A stretch of 64,000 nt of DNA, taken from NCBI GenBank assembly GCA_019454045.1, contig SKCR01029095.1, forward strand, positions 186,001 through 250,000, in the 5' to 3' direction. A model generated the notes under the pieces. The model did no database searches. It saw nothing but the letters and a program-made list of their open reading frames with translations, and was not told where the DNA came from. Positions 23,726 to 35,880 of the stretch are shown in pieces; the first letter of the stretch is position 1, and every line of letters begins with the position of its first letter. Made by a program: the position numbers and the translations under genes. This DNA comes from Zanthoxylum bungeanum (taxonomy: Eukaryota > Streptophyta > Magnoliopsida > Sapindales > Rutaceae).

Positions 23726-25214
23726 ATTTCAAACTATGGGAAAATATACAAATCCTGGAGGACCTTCTATAGTTACATTTCCACAGCCCGCCAAACTATC
23801 TTTTTTATGTCATAACAACCAGTGGATACCAAAGAAAAAGGCAGATGAGACTATGCGGTCCGCGACATTGAAGCCACCATGACCATTTGGGTGGTTGCGT
23901 CTGGTTAAAGACGTTAAACTTAGCGCTAGCGGGGAGGCAACCCTTGCATTTATTTATTTTTATTTTCTATACTTTAATTTTATTTTATTGTGTGATATTT
24001 TCTTGTTTAATAGTTTGAATGTATATTGATGCAGGTATTAGCACAACCTACATAGCCCGCGCAACCAAATTCTGACCAGCAAGACCCTGATCAACTCCAT
24101 GCACGGTAGTGTTGTTCCCCACTCTTGTTTCTTTATGTTTATCTTATATTGAGGACAATGCAAGTTTTAAGTTTGAGGTGTGTGAATGTAGTGATGATAG
24201 TTCTGCTATTAAAAAAATTTATTTATTTTTTGTTTTGATTTTAGTCATAGATAGTAAAACATAAGTCCAATGATGAAACTTATTTGCTTTAGGATGAAAT
24301 CTTAGAAACGATAAGTTCCCAATTGATTTGTATCTGATGCCTTGAGTAGGTGATCTAAGTTAGATTCGTAAGCACTTAACAATAGGTTTTTAGCAGTAAG
24401 AACCTAGGTAGTTGGCAAAGTGATTAGTTGAAAAAATTGTTTGTCGATGAATGATTGTTTGCTTAGATATCTATTTCAATATGCTAGTGTTATGATGTAT
24501 GGTATGATAAAAAAAAGAAAAAAAATTGAAAGAAAAAAATTGGAAAAAAAAAGTTAAAACACCTATAACCGATAAACGTGAAGCTACCCATGGACGAGTA
24601 TTAGGACCAACATGAGGAGAAATGCTACCTTAAAGGGTAGGTGTGTTGAAGAAAAAAAGAAAAAGAAAAAAGAAAAAAATCATACCATACTGAGCAAAGA
24701 AAGGCAAATACAGAGTACTTTTGAGATATCTAGGTTGGTTTGACCCATCAGATCTCAATTTTTGAGATGGAATCATCGAGTTGGCTTACTGATGAGTCGA
24801 GTTGTGACCAAACCTTTTACACACACACACTTTGAGTCTGGCTTAGATGATTTATTCTAGAACTTGGATTTTAGTTGCATTGAGTACTTTGAAGGTACTC
24901 TGATTTCATTGATGGCGTTCTTTGAGGATAATATTATGTGCAGCTATTAAGACTATTTTGTTTGCATTTATTATTTTTACATGATTGCATGTGTGTGAAT
25001 GACGTTTGTAGATGTCGTCGCTGCAAGCCCTCACAAGACTATAACTCGTCCACTAGGGCCACCTATGGGTTTAAAGGCTTGTTGCATACGCTAAATGTAA
25101 TCGTGATCAATATGAAAGTGGCATAGTTAATTTTCCTATTTGTGTTTGTTTATTTATTTAGTTTTTATTCAGTCTTTTGCTCAGGACTAGCAAAATCTTA
25201 AGTTTTGGTGTGTT
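23726..25214 (+). other. Non-coding 3' part of element A interior
   Basis: There is no RT, RNase H or integrase similarity in any frame. The stretch has a motif GCTAGCGGGGAGGCAACCC (23925-23943), often found near the 3' end of pol-less gypsy-derived elements, A-rich low-complexity runs (24508-24560 and 24652-24680), and a phrase near 24153-24180 (GAGGACAATGCAAGTTTTAAG). It ends with AAGTTTTGGTGTGTT, a decayed polypurine tract, at 25200-25214. Confidence 0.6.
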
Positions 25215-25720
25215 TGATAAGTGCGGTTTATACCCACTTATTCATGTATTCTTAGTTTATTACTTTGTTAGGTTTCCTGTCATTTAATGTATGTTTGTAG
25301 TTTGTTTTATGTTTTATTGATTGGAAGCAATAGAACATGGATATTTGAGCAATTGTACATGTTTTGGGACCCTACGGACACAATGGAAGCACGCGGGAAG
25401 AGCGAAAAATGTAGAAAATAACATGCCAGAATTTATGTCTGGTGCATCGACGCCTTTTCAGCTCCACACATATATTTTTCCCGATGGAGCAGCGTCGCAA
25501 TGCCATTTTCCGACGTTGAGACGCTGCGGCAGACCCCCAGAATTTTCAAAAATTAGGGTTTTACATGCACAAGGACTCCAAGACTTCCCTATAAATATAA
25601 AGGCTCGTCCAAAACCCTAAGGAGGAGGCTAATACACAACTCAAGAGTTCAAAGCACATATTTTAGAGAGATTGAAGAGCGACAAGAAGAGACGAAAACG
25701 GTGACGTCCGAAGGCGAATG
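25215..25720 (+). repeat. 3' LTR of element A, first part
   Basis: It begins TGATAAGTGCGG and follows the 5' LTR until GAATG (25716-25720), where element B is inserted. The remainder is at 41403-42205. TATA-like CTATAAATATAAAGG lies near 25590-25604. Confidence 0.82.
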
Positions 25721-26464
25721 TGATGAGGCCCAAGATACAGCCCATGATGGACGGACCACCACAGTGCATGTTCTAGAAGGTCCAATCACGAGGTCTCGAG
25801 CTAAGAAGATCCATGAAGCTATGCATGGATTCATACAGAAGATTATATCTGACTATACCCGCACTTCTACTACATTGAGTATGGGCTTGAAGCTGGATGA
25901 ACCCAAGATGGCGAATCTTATTCAGGTCATGGAACAACGAGATATTTAGGCCCATTTTATTATAGTTATTTGAGAATTGTTATTACTTTATATAGGGCTT
26001 GACATTTGTTTTATTTCGCCCCTTTTATTTATGTTTGAGTGTTTTTTGTTTCTATGTTTGGGAATTAGGTTAAGTGTGCAAGGGTTTGCACGTAGGGATA
26101 ACTTAGCTTAGTTTTAGGATACGCGCTTGTTGGCGTGTGGGTAGTTTCGTCTCTTATCCTTTTGGGTTAGGGTTTTGGTTGAAGCCTCCTTATAAAAGGC
26201 TAACTTTTTGGTTATGTTTAACAACTCTTTTTCAATAAAAATTATATCAATTTTCGTGAACATTGAGAAACCCTTAATTTGTTCTCCCTGGTTTTGGCTT
26301 ATCAAAGGTCTGCTAACCCTTTGTGGCGCCCCATTAGCATTCTAAGTTTTTGTTGCTTGTTCTTCAGAGGTTTAGAGTTTTTATCCGAACTGTCTTGGCT
26401 TTTTTGGGAACGATTTCAGTCTTGTGTGGGTTTGTCTGGCTTTGCTCCAGGCATGTTCTCATCA
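25721..26464 (+). repeat. 5' LTR of element B, containing an LTR-coded pol end
   Basis: The LTR runs from TGATGAGGCC to TTCTCATCA. A frame from its first bases to a TAG at 25947-25949 contains GPITRSRAKKIHEAMHGF, the same peptide as in the 3' LTR. TATA-like CTTATAAAAGGC lies near 26189-26200. Confidence 0.85.
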
Positions 26465-26466
26465 GT

Positions 26467-26479
26467 TGGTATCAGGAGC
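26467..26479 (+). other. Primer binding site of element B (Met type, imperfect)
   Basis: TGGTATCAGGAGC begins two bases after the LTR and matches TGGTATCAGAGC with one inserted G. The leader that follows (26480-27151) is T-rich and carries a 148-codon hydrophobic open frame (26279-26725) starting in the LTR, which I consider fortuitous. Confidence 0.65.
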
Positions 26480-27151
26480 AAAGGTTCCAAGGTCAGTTCA
26501 CTTATCTGTTCTAATTTTTTATTCCGTCCATTAAATTATCGTGTGTGTTCTTTTCTACATTTGTTTCTCTCATATGTTTTTCTTATGTTATATCACTCTT
26601 GTTTCTTTTTGTTTCCTATGTTTGATGTGTTTTTTTTTGTTCTGTTTGTGCGTCTGTTTTCTTTTTCTCTCAGCGTTTGTGCGTACTTTTCCTGGTTGTG
26701 TTTTTCCTTGATTGCGTTTGTGTGATTCGCGTAACCTAGGGTTCTAAAGCCTTACTCTTTGTGGTAGTAGGTAAAACTTGGTGAGATTTTGGAACTAATC
26801 GAAATCAGGTCAAATCCACAACACCAAACGGTTTAGAAGGTCTGAGGGACGCAATTAAAAAAAAAGTACAAAATATTTTAAATTTTGCCTACGTGCAATT
26901 TTTTTCCTAGCATTCGTATTTTTAGGACGAGGTGATTGAGATAGTTTACTTGTGCGTGTTTAAAAATTCCAAATTTCGAGTGTAATCGCTTACCTACTGT
27001 CATCTTTGCCGCAATCGATAGTGTCCTTGTTTTCCTTCTTCCATCGTATTTAACTAGCCTTTTTTGCTATCAATTCTCGTAAATCGTGTCAGCATCTTGT
27101 TTCCCTTCTGCTTGTGTCTACTATATGTTGTACTTGTGATTGAGCTGAACA

Positions 27152-27979
27152 GTGCTATTTGGGACAACATTAAGGGAAACATTACTTGGAATTGCAAATG
27201 TAGTGGAACTGCAACATTACTTGGAATTAGAGGATATGGTACATATGGCAATGAAAGTGGAACGCCAACTGAAGCGAAAAACTACATTAAGGGGTAATTC
27301 GGGTCCGACCAATACATGGAAGCCAAAATGGGGAAATAATGACACAGATGACACCACATCTAGATTTAGATCCGAGGCCCCAAAACCAAGGGAAGATGTC
27401 ACCACCAAACCTAAACCAAAATTTGATACCCCACAAAATATGAGTCATGACCTTAAATGTTTCAAATGTCTGAGAAGTGGCCATATAGCATCACATTGCC
27501 CTAATAGAATGACCATGTATATGAGGGGTGATGGTGAGGTAATTTCAGACGGTGAGGATATTGCAGAAGAGGTGCCCGAGTTGGAGGTCGCCACTGATGA
27601 AGAATGGGTTGAGTATGCAGCCAAGGTGGAGTCCCTTGTGACCTGCCATGCTTTAAGTACCCAGGCCATGGTTGAAGATGATATGGTACAGCAACGGGAG
27701 AACATATTTCATATTAGATGCCTAGTCCATAACAAGGTATGCAATATGATTATCGACTAGGACAGTTGTACTAATGTGGCTAGCACAATACTTAAGCTGG
27801 GTTTGACTTTACTTAGACATCCCAAGCCTTATCGTTTGCAGTGGTTGAATAACAGTGGCGAGGTTAAAGTCAATAAACAGGTCTTGGTTAGTTTTACTAT
27901 TGATAAATACAAGGATGAGGTGTTATGCGATGTAATCCCCATGAAAGCTGGACATTTGTTACTAGGGCGTCCTTGGTAG
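27152..27979 (+). pseudogene. gag (C-terminal) and protease of element B
   Basis: Recognisable gag starts at IANVVELQHYLELEDMVHMA (about 27190), so the N-terminal gag is lost; the short repeat ACATTACTTGGAATT (27180 and 27214) lies close to that breakpoint. A CCHC knuckle CFKCLRSGHIASHC lies at 27458-27499. An acidic linker leads into the protease, whose active-site stretch IID-x-DSCTNVAS has a TAG stop (27758-27760) in place of the glycine of the usual DGGSCTN. The frame then continues to GHLLLGRPW with another TAG at 27977-27979. Confidence 0.78.
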
Positions 27980-27991
27980 TTTGACAGGAGA

Positions 27992-30751
27992 GTGATGCAT
28001 GATGGGTTTCGAAAAAGATATTGTTTCGAACAAGATGGGAGAAAATTTACATTTGTTCCGTTAACGCCAAAAGAATTCTTTCAAGATCAAATGAAGCTAC
28101 AGGCTTCTACAGAGCAAACACCCACGGGCGAGATCGAGAATGTGAGTCGATGGGATAAGGATAACAATTCCAGGGGAGTGAGTGAGAAAAAAATTGAGCG
28201 TGCACAAAATAATAAGGGTGTGGGTAGAATGAAAAATAGTTTCTTTGCTAAAGAGAGGGAATTGAGGAGAGATTATGCCAAGAATAAAGTGATGATCCTT
28301 ATTATGTATAGAGAAACTCTTCTGATTTCTGATGACTCTAACCCTAACACTGTTTTGCTTAGTGTGTTTACTTCTTTACTGCAGGATTATGATGATGTGT
28401 TTGCAGAGGAGATACCTCATGGTTTACCACCACTTCGAGGTATTGAGCATCAAATTGACTTCATCCCAGGGGCGGTCATTCCTAATCGACCAGCCTATCG
28501 TAGTAATCTTGAGGAAACTAAGGAGCTCCAAAGGCAAGTGGAGGAGTTGATGAGCAAAGGGTATGTACGGGAGAGCATGAGCCCGTGCGCAGTTCCAGTC
28601 TTGTTAGTCCCAAAGAAAGATGGCACATGGAGAATGTGCGTGGATTGTCGAGCAGTCAACAATATCACTTTAAAGTATCGCCACAATATCCCTAAATTAG
28701 ATGATATGTTGGATGAATTATATGGATCTTGTATTTTTTTTCAAAAATTGACCTTAAAAGTGGGTATCATCGGATTAGGATGCGGGAAGAGGATGAATGG
28801 AAGACTGCTTTTAAAACAAAATATGGGCTATATGAGCGGCTTGTGATGCCATTGGGGCTTACAAATGCCTCCAGCACTTTTATGCGTCTAATGAATCATA
28901 TTTTACGTGCTTTTTTGGGTAAATTTGTAGTCGTATATTTTGATGATATTTTAGTTTACAACAAGAATTTAGATGAGCATGTAGGACATGTACGAGCTGT
29001 GTTTGATGTTTTAAGAAAATAATTGTTGTATGCTAACCTTAAAAAATGTGATTTTTGCATGGAAAAAGTGATATTTATGGGGTATGTCATTAGTGTTCAA
29101 GGCATTGAGGTTGATGAAAACAAGGTTAAGGACATTCGTGAGTGGCCTACACCTAAGAGCATCACTGAGGTTAGAAGTTTCCATGGACTAGCTAGTTTCT
29201 ATAGGAGGTTTGTAAAAGACTTTAGCACTATCGTCGCACCACTTACTGAAGTCATAAAGAAAAATATTGGCTTTCATTGGGGGGAGGAACAAGGGAATGC
29301 ATTTAAACTTCTTAAAGATCGATTATGTTCTACGCTTGTTTTAGCCTTACCTAACTTTAACCAAACTTTCGAGATTGAGTGTGATGCTTCAGGTATCGGC
29401 ATTGGGGCATTTCTTATGCAGGAACGACGTCCTATAGCTTTTTTCAGTGAAAAGCTCAATGACATGGCGCTACGTTACCTGACCTACGACAATGAGTTTT
29501 ATGCTCTAGTCAGAGCGCTGGAAACTTGGCATCATTACCTCTGGCCAAAAGAGTTTGTGATTCACACTGACCATGAATCTCTGCAGCATATCAAAGGTCA
29601 AGGAAAACTTAACAAGCAGCATGCCAAATGGATGGAGTTCATGGAGACTTTTCCATATGTCATTCAATTTAAGCAAGGTAAGGAGAATGTGGTTGCTGGT
29701 GCACTATCACGCAAGTATGCTTTACTTACATCCTTGAGTTCTAAGTTTCTTGGTTTTGACTTTATCAAATACTTGTATGCAAATGATCATGACTTCTTTG
29801 AGATCTACATTGCGTGTGAAAAAGGCACATGTGGTAAATTTTACAGACAATAGGATTTTTTATTTAAAGAGAATAAATTGTGTGTACCTAGTTGTTCTAT
29901 GCGTGAATTATTGGTCCATGAAGCACATAGTGGGGGTCTTATAGGTCATTTTAGTGTTACAAAAACTTTGGATATCTTGCATGAATATTTTTATTGGCCT
30001 AAAATAAAGAAGCATGTCATGCGTATTTTTTACTAGGTGCATTACTTGTAGGAAAGAAAAATCTAAAGTTCAACCACGTGGGCTTTATACACCATTACCT
30101 GTTCCTCAGGCACCGTGGGTAGATATTTCCATGGATTTTGTGTTAGGATTGCCTAGATCTAGGAAAGGTCGGGACTCTATTTTTGTTGTAGTTGACCATT
30201 TTAGCAAGATGACACACTTTATTGCATGTCACAAATCAGATGATGTCACACACATTGCTGACTTATTTTTTTGTGAGGTTGTTCGCTTACATGTGGTGCC
30301 TCGGAGTATAGTATCGGACAGGGATGAGAAGTTTTTAAGTCATTTTTGGAAAATTTTATGGGGTAGGCTGGGAACTAAACTCTTATTTTCCACCACTTGT
30401 CACCCACATATTGACGGTCAAACTGAAGTCGTTAACATGACTATGTCCCAACTATTACGTACTGCTATTTCTAATAATTTGAAGTCATTGGAAGAATATT
30501 TACCTTTCATTGAGTTTGCATATAATCGTAGTATTCATTCCATTACTTCTTATTCTCTTTTTGAAATTGTGTATAGATTTAACCCATTAACACCTCTGAA
30601 TTTATTGCCTTTTCCCGTTGATGAGAGGGTTAGCCTGGATGGTAAGCGCAAGGCCGACTTGGTCAAATCCATACATGAGAAAGCACGAAAGCACATTGAG
30701 AAGAAGAAAGAACAATATACCTCACATGCCAACAAGAGTAGACGTCGTGTC
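27992..30751 (+). pseudogene. pol of element B: RT, RNase H and integrase up to the insertion of C
   Basis: RT begins near 28400 (DYDDVFAEEIPHGLPPLRGI), has VPKKDGTWRMCVDCRAVN (28606-28660) and YFDD (28935-28946). A frameshift lies in the T-run near 28733-28741 and a TAA at 29020-29022. RNase H shows [12 protein letters not shown] and [13 protein letters not shown]. The integrase has the zinc-binding HH-CC region (HEAHSGG to [10 protein letters not shown], with a frameshift near 30035), then aspartates in [10 protein letters not shown] and VSDRDEKF and the glutamate in DGQTEVVN. The frame breaks at 30751 within the duplicated GTGTC, where element C starts; the reading frame is the same on the far side. 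Confidence 0.85.
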
Positions 30752-32856
30752 TGTTGGGTTTTTCTAGGTCAAACCAAGATCAAATTAAGCAAGAATCATG
30801 TGAATACAACAAATTAAGAATGCGGAAAATACTCACTTTGATCGGTTTTGGATGTAGGAGATAACAAAAATTCCAAGCCTTTGTGTTGTGCTTCAAGCTC
30901 CCCTTTGATGTATGTAAAGCTTCCAAGCATTCTTTGTTGATTCCAACTCAAGGATGAGTCTCCTTATCACCTCATTTAACTCATTTGAGTGCTAGCTCAC
31001 TTGGTTTTTTGAAACAAAACACAAGAAGATGGAGAAGAAGAAGCTCGGCAGTGAGGAGAGAAGAGAAATGTGTTTGCTGTGAATAGTAACCACATACAAC
31101 TTCCAAAGTTGACTTAATTTATATATAGAGTTTGTGTGTTGAAATTGGCTTGTATGTAAAACAAGTAAAGCAAGCCTTACTTCTAATAAATCAAAGCCAT
31201 AAAATATGCCCAACCACTTCAATCAAATGTCCAACAAGTTGATGTAAGTGAAGTGGGTCCCACCACTTTTAAATTCCAAATTTGAGTCGACTAATCCAAC
31301 ACGCAACCTCGCTCGGGCCCGGGTTCGTTTAATTCCGAATTAACGAATTTTCCGTTGCGACTTAATTAAATCCAATTTAATTAAATAATGATGCCTAGAA
31401 AAATTATTACGGAAGTCGCTCGCGAATTAACTCTAAATTAATTTGTTTGCTTGAATTAAAATCTAATTTTAATTCCGCATTGAAATCTAATTTCAATTAA
31501 TATATCCGATATATTATTTTAGCCCAAATAAATAAATTGAATAGTAAAATCCAATTTAACTATTAAATTTACTTTACCGATTAATTCCAAATTAATCGCG
31601 TTTTTTCTTCTCGACGAATTTAATCCCAGATAAATTCTCGACGCAATTAATCCTAGATTAATTTCTCTCTATGATAATTAATTCCCATATTAATTATTGC
31701 CGTAATTAATCACAGATTAATTTTCTCTCTCTCATAATTAATCTCAGATTAATTCTGTTCGAGTCAAATATCATCGGTGAATCTTTGGGAGGTGACCCGA
31801 GAGATCCTTGGATATGTTGGCAGTAAATCCGGTCATCGGAGTATCCGAATACGTGCGTACCTAGTACCACGTTCTTACTGATTTACAAGACATGGTTGGC
31901 TTCTAGCAAAGCACCGTGCCTACCCAATTCTCTAGAAATATTCTTTTAAGAAATATGTAATCTATGTCAGGCGTAGTATACGTAGTATTGCGTATTGCGA
32001 TCCAGTATCGGATGTCACATGCTAGGCCTGGGGCTGGAATTGTGTCTGCCCCATACGAAGCATATATCGGATCTCTGGTAACTAGTCTCTATAATCGGAT
32101 AAACATGACCTAGTCATATTATCCCGATGACTGCAGTACTTAAGAGTACTAGTTCTGTATCCTACATGATCATCATCTTCATATGACTGAAGTGATACTT
32201 TCATCTTGACATCACACCCAATACACTACGATTCTCAATATACCCAGAAGAGGCGTACACATCTTGACATCACACCCAATACACTACGATTCTCAATATA
32301 CCCAGAAGAGGCGTACACATAACCTGTTAAAGCCCCGGACGACCAAAACCAAAGTATATTGATTGTCGCAAGTATTAACGATGCAAGTCTCAAGTTAAGA
32401 CCAAATACACCTACCCTGATTCAGACTTCCATAGACACATAGTCATACTACCAGTGGAATTCTGAGGGGTCTACCCAGAGCGAAGCTATTTCCGTACCAT
32501 CGATAAACACAACCTCCTATCACACTTGCATAAGTATCCTATACTTAAATATATGAGAACTATGCCGTTATGCTCTCACAACGCGCACAAATGCAATACT
32601 AGTCTATTCCGCATTATCGATGTCCAATATCGATAATACTACGACTATGGATATTTTAATGATTAAATCTTAGTGGATTAATACTGTCTCATATCTTATT
32701 AATCCGGTACTAATCATATGGACTTTTATCATTTATGTATCTTGGTAAACCAATTACAAATGATAAAAAAGCAATTTCCTTTGTCACATAGTTAATTTGT
32801 ACAACAACACAATGTTCTGTACAAATAGTGATGCTATGGGTCATAATTGTCCAACA
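30752..32856 (-). repeat. 3' LTR of element C (left end in window)
   Basis: On the plus strand it reads TGTTGGGTTTTTCTAGG to TTGTCCAACA. It is 60 bp longer than the other LTR, mainly because of a 58-bp tandem duplication (32202-32317). A TATA-like element on the minus strand lies near 31116-31126 (complement of AATTTATATATAG). Confidence 0.85.
32202..32317. repeat. 58-bp tandem duplication in the 3' LTR of C
   Basis: CATCTTGACATCACACCCAA and the following 38 bases occur at 32202-32259 and again at 32260-32317, identical by eye. The other LTR has the unit once (39829-39886). Confidence 0.9.
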
Positions 32857-32871
32857 ATCTCCCACTTGGCC

Positions 32872-35760
32872 TATAGCCAATCACTCAAGTGTCCTACACT
32901 TGAACTATGTACGGGTCGCTCAAACTTCTGCTGAGAAACTGCTTTCGTCAGCGGATGTGCAAGGTTATCATCTGATGCGATTTATTCGATCATCACATCA
33001 CCACAATGTATGATCCGACGAATCAGATGAAATAGTTGAAGTATATACTTGGATCGTTGATGAGACCATTAATTCTTTAGCCTGTGATGTAGCCTAGCTC
33101 AGATGCTAACAGAACTACTCCTAATCTAATTAGGAATTTTACAGATCCAAAATTGCTTCTATTGTTGCCTTAGCTGCAGCAATATTCCACTTTTTTTTTA
33201 TTCGGCAACACTATCTTGCTTGGAAGATTTCCAGCTTACTGTTCCGTTATTCAAACTATATAGTAGCCTTATTACGACTTACAGTCGTCTTTGTCGGTTT
33301 GGAAACTTGCAACGATGAACCTAGTCACTTCAAGTTCTCATTCTCCTCAGCTTAAGAAAGCATCCTTAGTTCCTCTAACATACTTAAGGATGTTCTTAAC
33401 ATCAATCCAGTGACCATCACTTTGATTGGTCTGATTGTGACTACATATGCTCAAAGCATATGAGACACTAGGTCGCGTACATATCTTTCAATGTACGAGT
33501 CCTCGGAGAGTGCCAACAACTTTTAGATCTATCCTAGTAGATCCTTATTCCTAGAATAAAGGTTGCATCTCCCAATTAGTCTACGAAGAATTTTCATGAA
33601 AGTCAAGCTTTCACCGACTGTATTATGGGAATGTCATTTCCAAGAAATGACATATCATCATTATATAGGACAATCATTATTAGTGCGCTCCCACTAACGT
33701 TATTATATACACAAGAATCATTTTTCGTTTTGAATTAAATCATATACCATTATGATCTTATCAAAACGTTGGTTCCAAGAACACGATGCTTGCTTCAATC
33801 CATAAATGGATCGATTTAACTTGCAAACCTTGTTTGCATGCTTTGGCACGACAAAACCGTTAGGATGTTTATAATCATCCTCTAAAAGGTTTCTGTTGAA
33901 GGAAAGTGATTTTGACGTTCAGCTGCCATATTTCATAAATGAAACATGCAGCATTAGCAAGCATTATCCAAATGGATTTTAATCATGGCAACGAGTAAAA
34001 GGTTTCGTCGTAATCGACACAATGTTGATAACGATACTTTTTCGCTACAAGCCTAGCTTTGTACGTTTGTATGTTGCCATCCATGTTTGTCTTCCTTGAA
34101 GACTCATTTAGTACCAATAGGCACAATGCCTTCCGGTACAACAACCAGTGTCCAAACTTGGTTGGTATACATGGAATCCATTTAGGATTTCATGACACTT
34201 TGCCATGAAAGGAGTCGATACCTTGTATCACTTCCTCATACGTAGTCGGTTCGTCTTCCTCAATAAGATTGTCATCTTTATGAGGTGAGATTAGAAACCC
34301 ATACCTCCCAGGTTATTTTCTGACTCTCTCCGACTTACGCGGTTCTTGTGTATTCGAAGATTGTGGTACAGTTTCATCCCTGATGAACTGTTTGTGTTCC
34401 GTTAAAGAATCAGTGCCTAGAACAGTATTACTCTAATTTTCATCGAGTTTTACTTTCCTCCCACTTACCACTGCATATAGGTATTCCTTTTAGGAAAACC
34501 GCATGGAGAGCAATAATTAAATTTTTCTCTTGTGAGTTGTATAAGTACTATACTTTGGTTTCCCTATGACAACCTACAAATAGGCACTTATCCGATTTGG
34601 GTTCTAGTTTGGTATCATCCAAACATATGCCTAGCATTCCCAAATCTTCAGGAATGAGAAAACCTGGTTTCTTTCCTGTTAATATCTAATATGAAGTCTG
34701 TCTAACAGATTATCATGGAACCTTATTCAAAATAAGTATTGCACTGTTTAATGCGCATCCCTAGAAGGAAAAATGGTAGCTCAGAGCGACTCATAATTAA
34801 CCTTACCATGTCCAACAAAGTTCGGTTTCTCTGTTCGGACACACCATCAAATTGAGGTGTTCCGAGATGAGTATTTTATGAAAGAATACTATACTCTTTC
34901 AAATATTCGAGAAACTTATTGCTTAAGTATTTTCATCACGGTCCAATCGTGACGTTTTAATACTTTAACCGGTCTGTCTGTCTACTTCGTGTCGAAACAC
35001 TAAATATTTCTGACTTGTGTTCTATAAGATACACATAACCACAACGCGATGCCACATCCGTAAAGGTTACGAAGTATTCACATCCACCTCTAGCCTAGCT
35101 AAATATGGGCCCACTTATGTCACTATGAACGATGGCTAACAGATCGGTGGCACTGATACTTTTACCAAGTAAAAGGTGTTTTAGGCACTTTGCCCAATAA
35201 ACTAGATTCGTAGACTTCATTTGATTAGAATCAAATCCGTCCTAGTACCCACTCTTCGAAAGTATGGATATATGAGTCTTGTTAGTGTGTCCCAGACAAC
35301 AATGCCACAAATAAGTCTCATCTGATTAATTCAGTTTGAGCTATTTGTTTGTCATGTTATATGTTTGAGATTCATTTATATTCAAAATATAAATACTGTT
35401 ATTCACATCTAATGTGTTTATCTCAATATCATCTTTATAAAATAAAACATTTAGTGTTCTAGAATATAAAGGTATACCCGCAACGGGATAAACTTAGATA
35501 TAGATATAATGCTTCTAGTCAAACTAGGTACATTATAACAGTTTCCTAATTTAAGTACATACCCGAAGGGTATTTCCTAAACTTAGGATTCTACGGTTAA
35601 AACAGCGACTTTCGTCCCGTTTCCGACTCGTAGGTCGATCTCAATGGAAGTCAGTCTCCTACTTGTCAGCAGATTCTGCACATCAGTACATATTTATGTA
35701 CCACATTTAATATCAAAAATCTAATTTTGAAACTAATAGTGAACATGTTTATGAAAAACA
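32872..35760 (-). pseudogene. pol of element C, strongly decayed
   Basis: Read on the minus strand, fragments appear in the order expected for copia. The integrase fragments are IVHSDISGP (near 35133-35160, first catalytic aspartate) and a VSEQRNRTLLDM-like stretch near 34800-34845. RT fragments are DSMYTNQVWTLVVVPEGIVP (near 34115-34180), YKARLVAK and VDYDETF (near 33995-34065), and a KLNRSIYG-like motif (near 33799-33835). GHWIDVKNILKY lies near 33375-33420. Frames change repeatedly, and no open frame longer than about 60 codons remains. The polypurine tract complement lies at 32857-32871. Confidence 0.72.
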
Positions 35761-35799
35761 TACTTGAAGCCGGAGCCTTGCCCCGCCTTCACTTCCTTC

Positions 35800-35880
35800 A
35801 TGTCTGCCTTATCCATACGACAGTCACGCATCCAGTGACCCCATTTGCCATAGTTTAGGCAGACATCTTGGGATATATCC
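35800..35880 (-). pseudogene. gag zinc-knuckle fragment of element C
   Basis: The minus strand encodes CLNYGKWGHWMRDC, a C-x2-C-x4-H-x4-C knuckle with the second cysteine changed to tyrosine. It lies upstream of the pol fragments in element orientation. The rest of gag could not be read clearly between here and about 37150. Confidence 0.6.

Noticed and set aside
26279..26725. Open frame of 148 codons with strongly hydrophobic product
   Set aside because: It starts in B's LTR, runs through the primer site and ends in a T-rich leader. Hydrophobicity follows from the T-rich composition, and there is no known gene at this place in gypsy elements.
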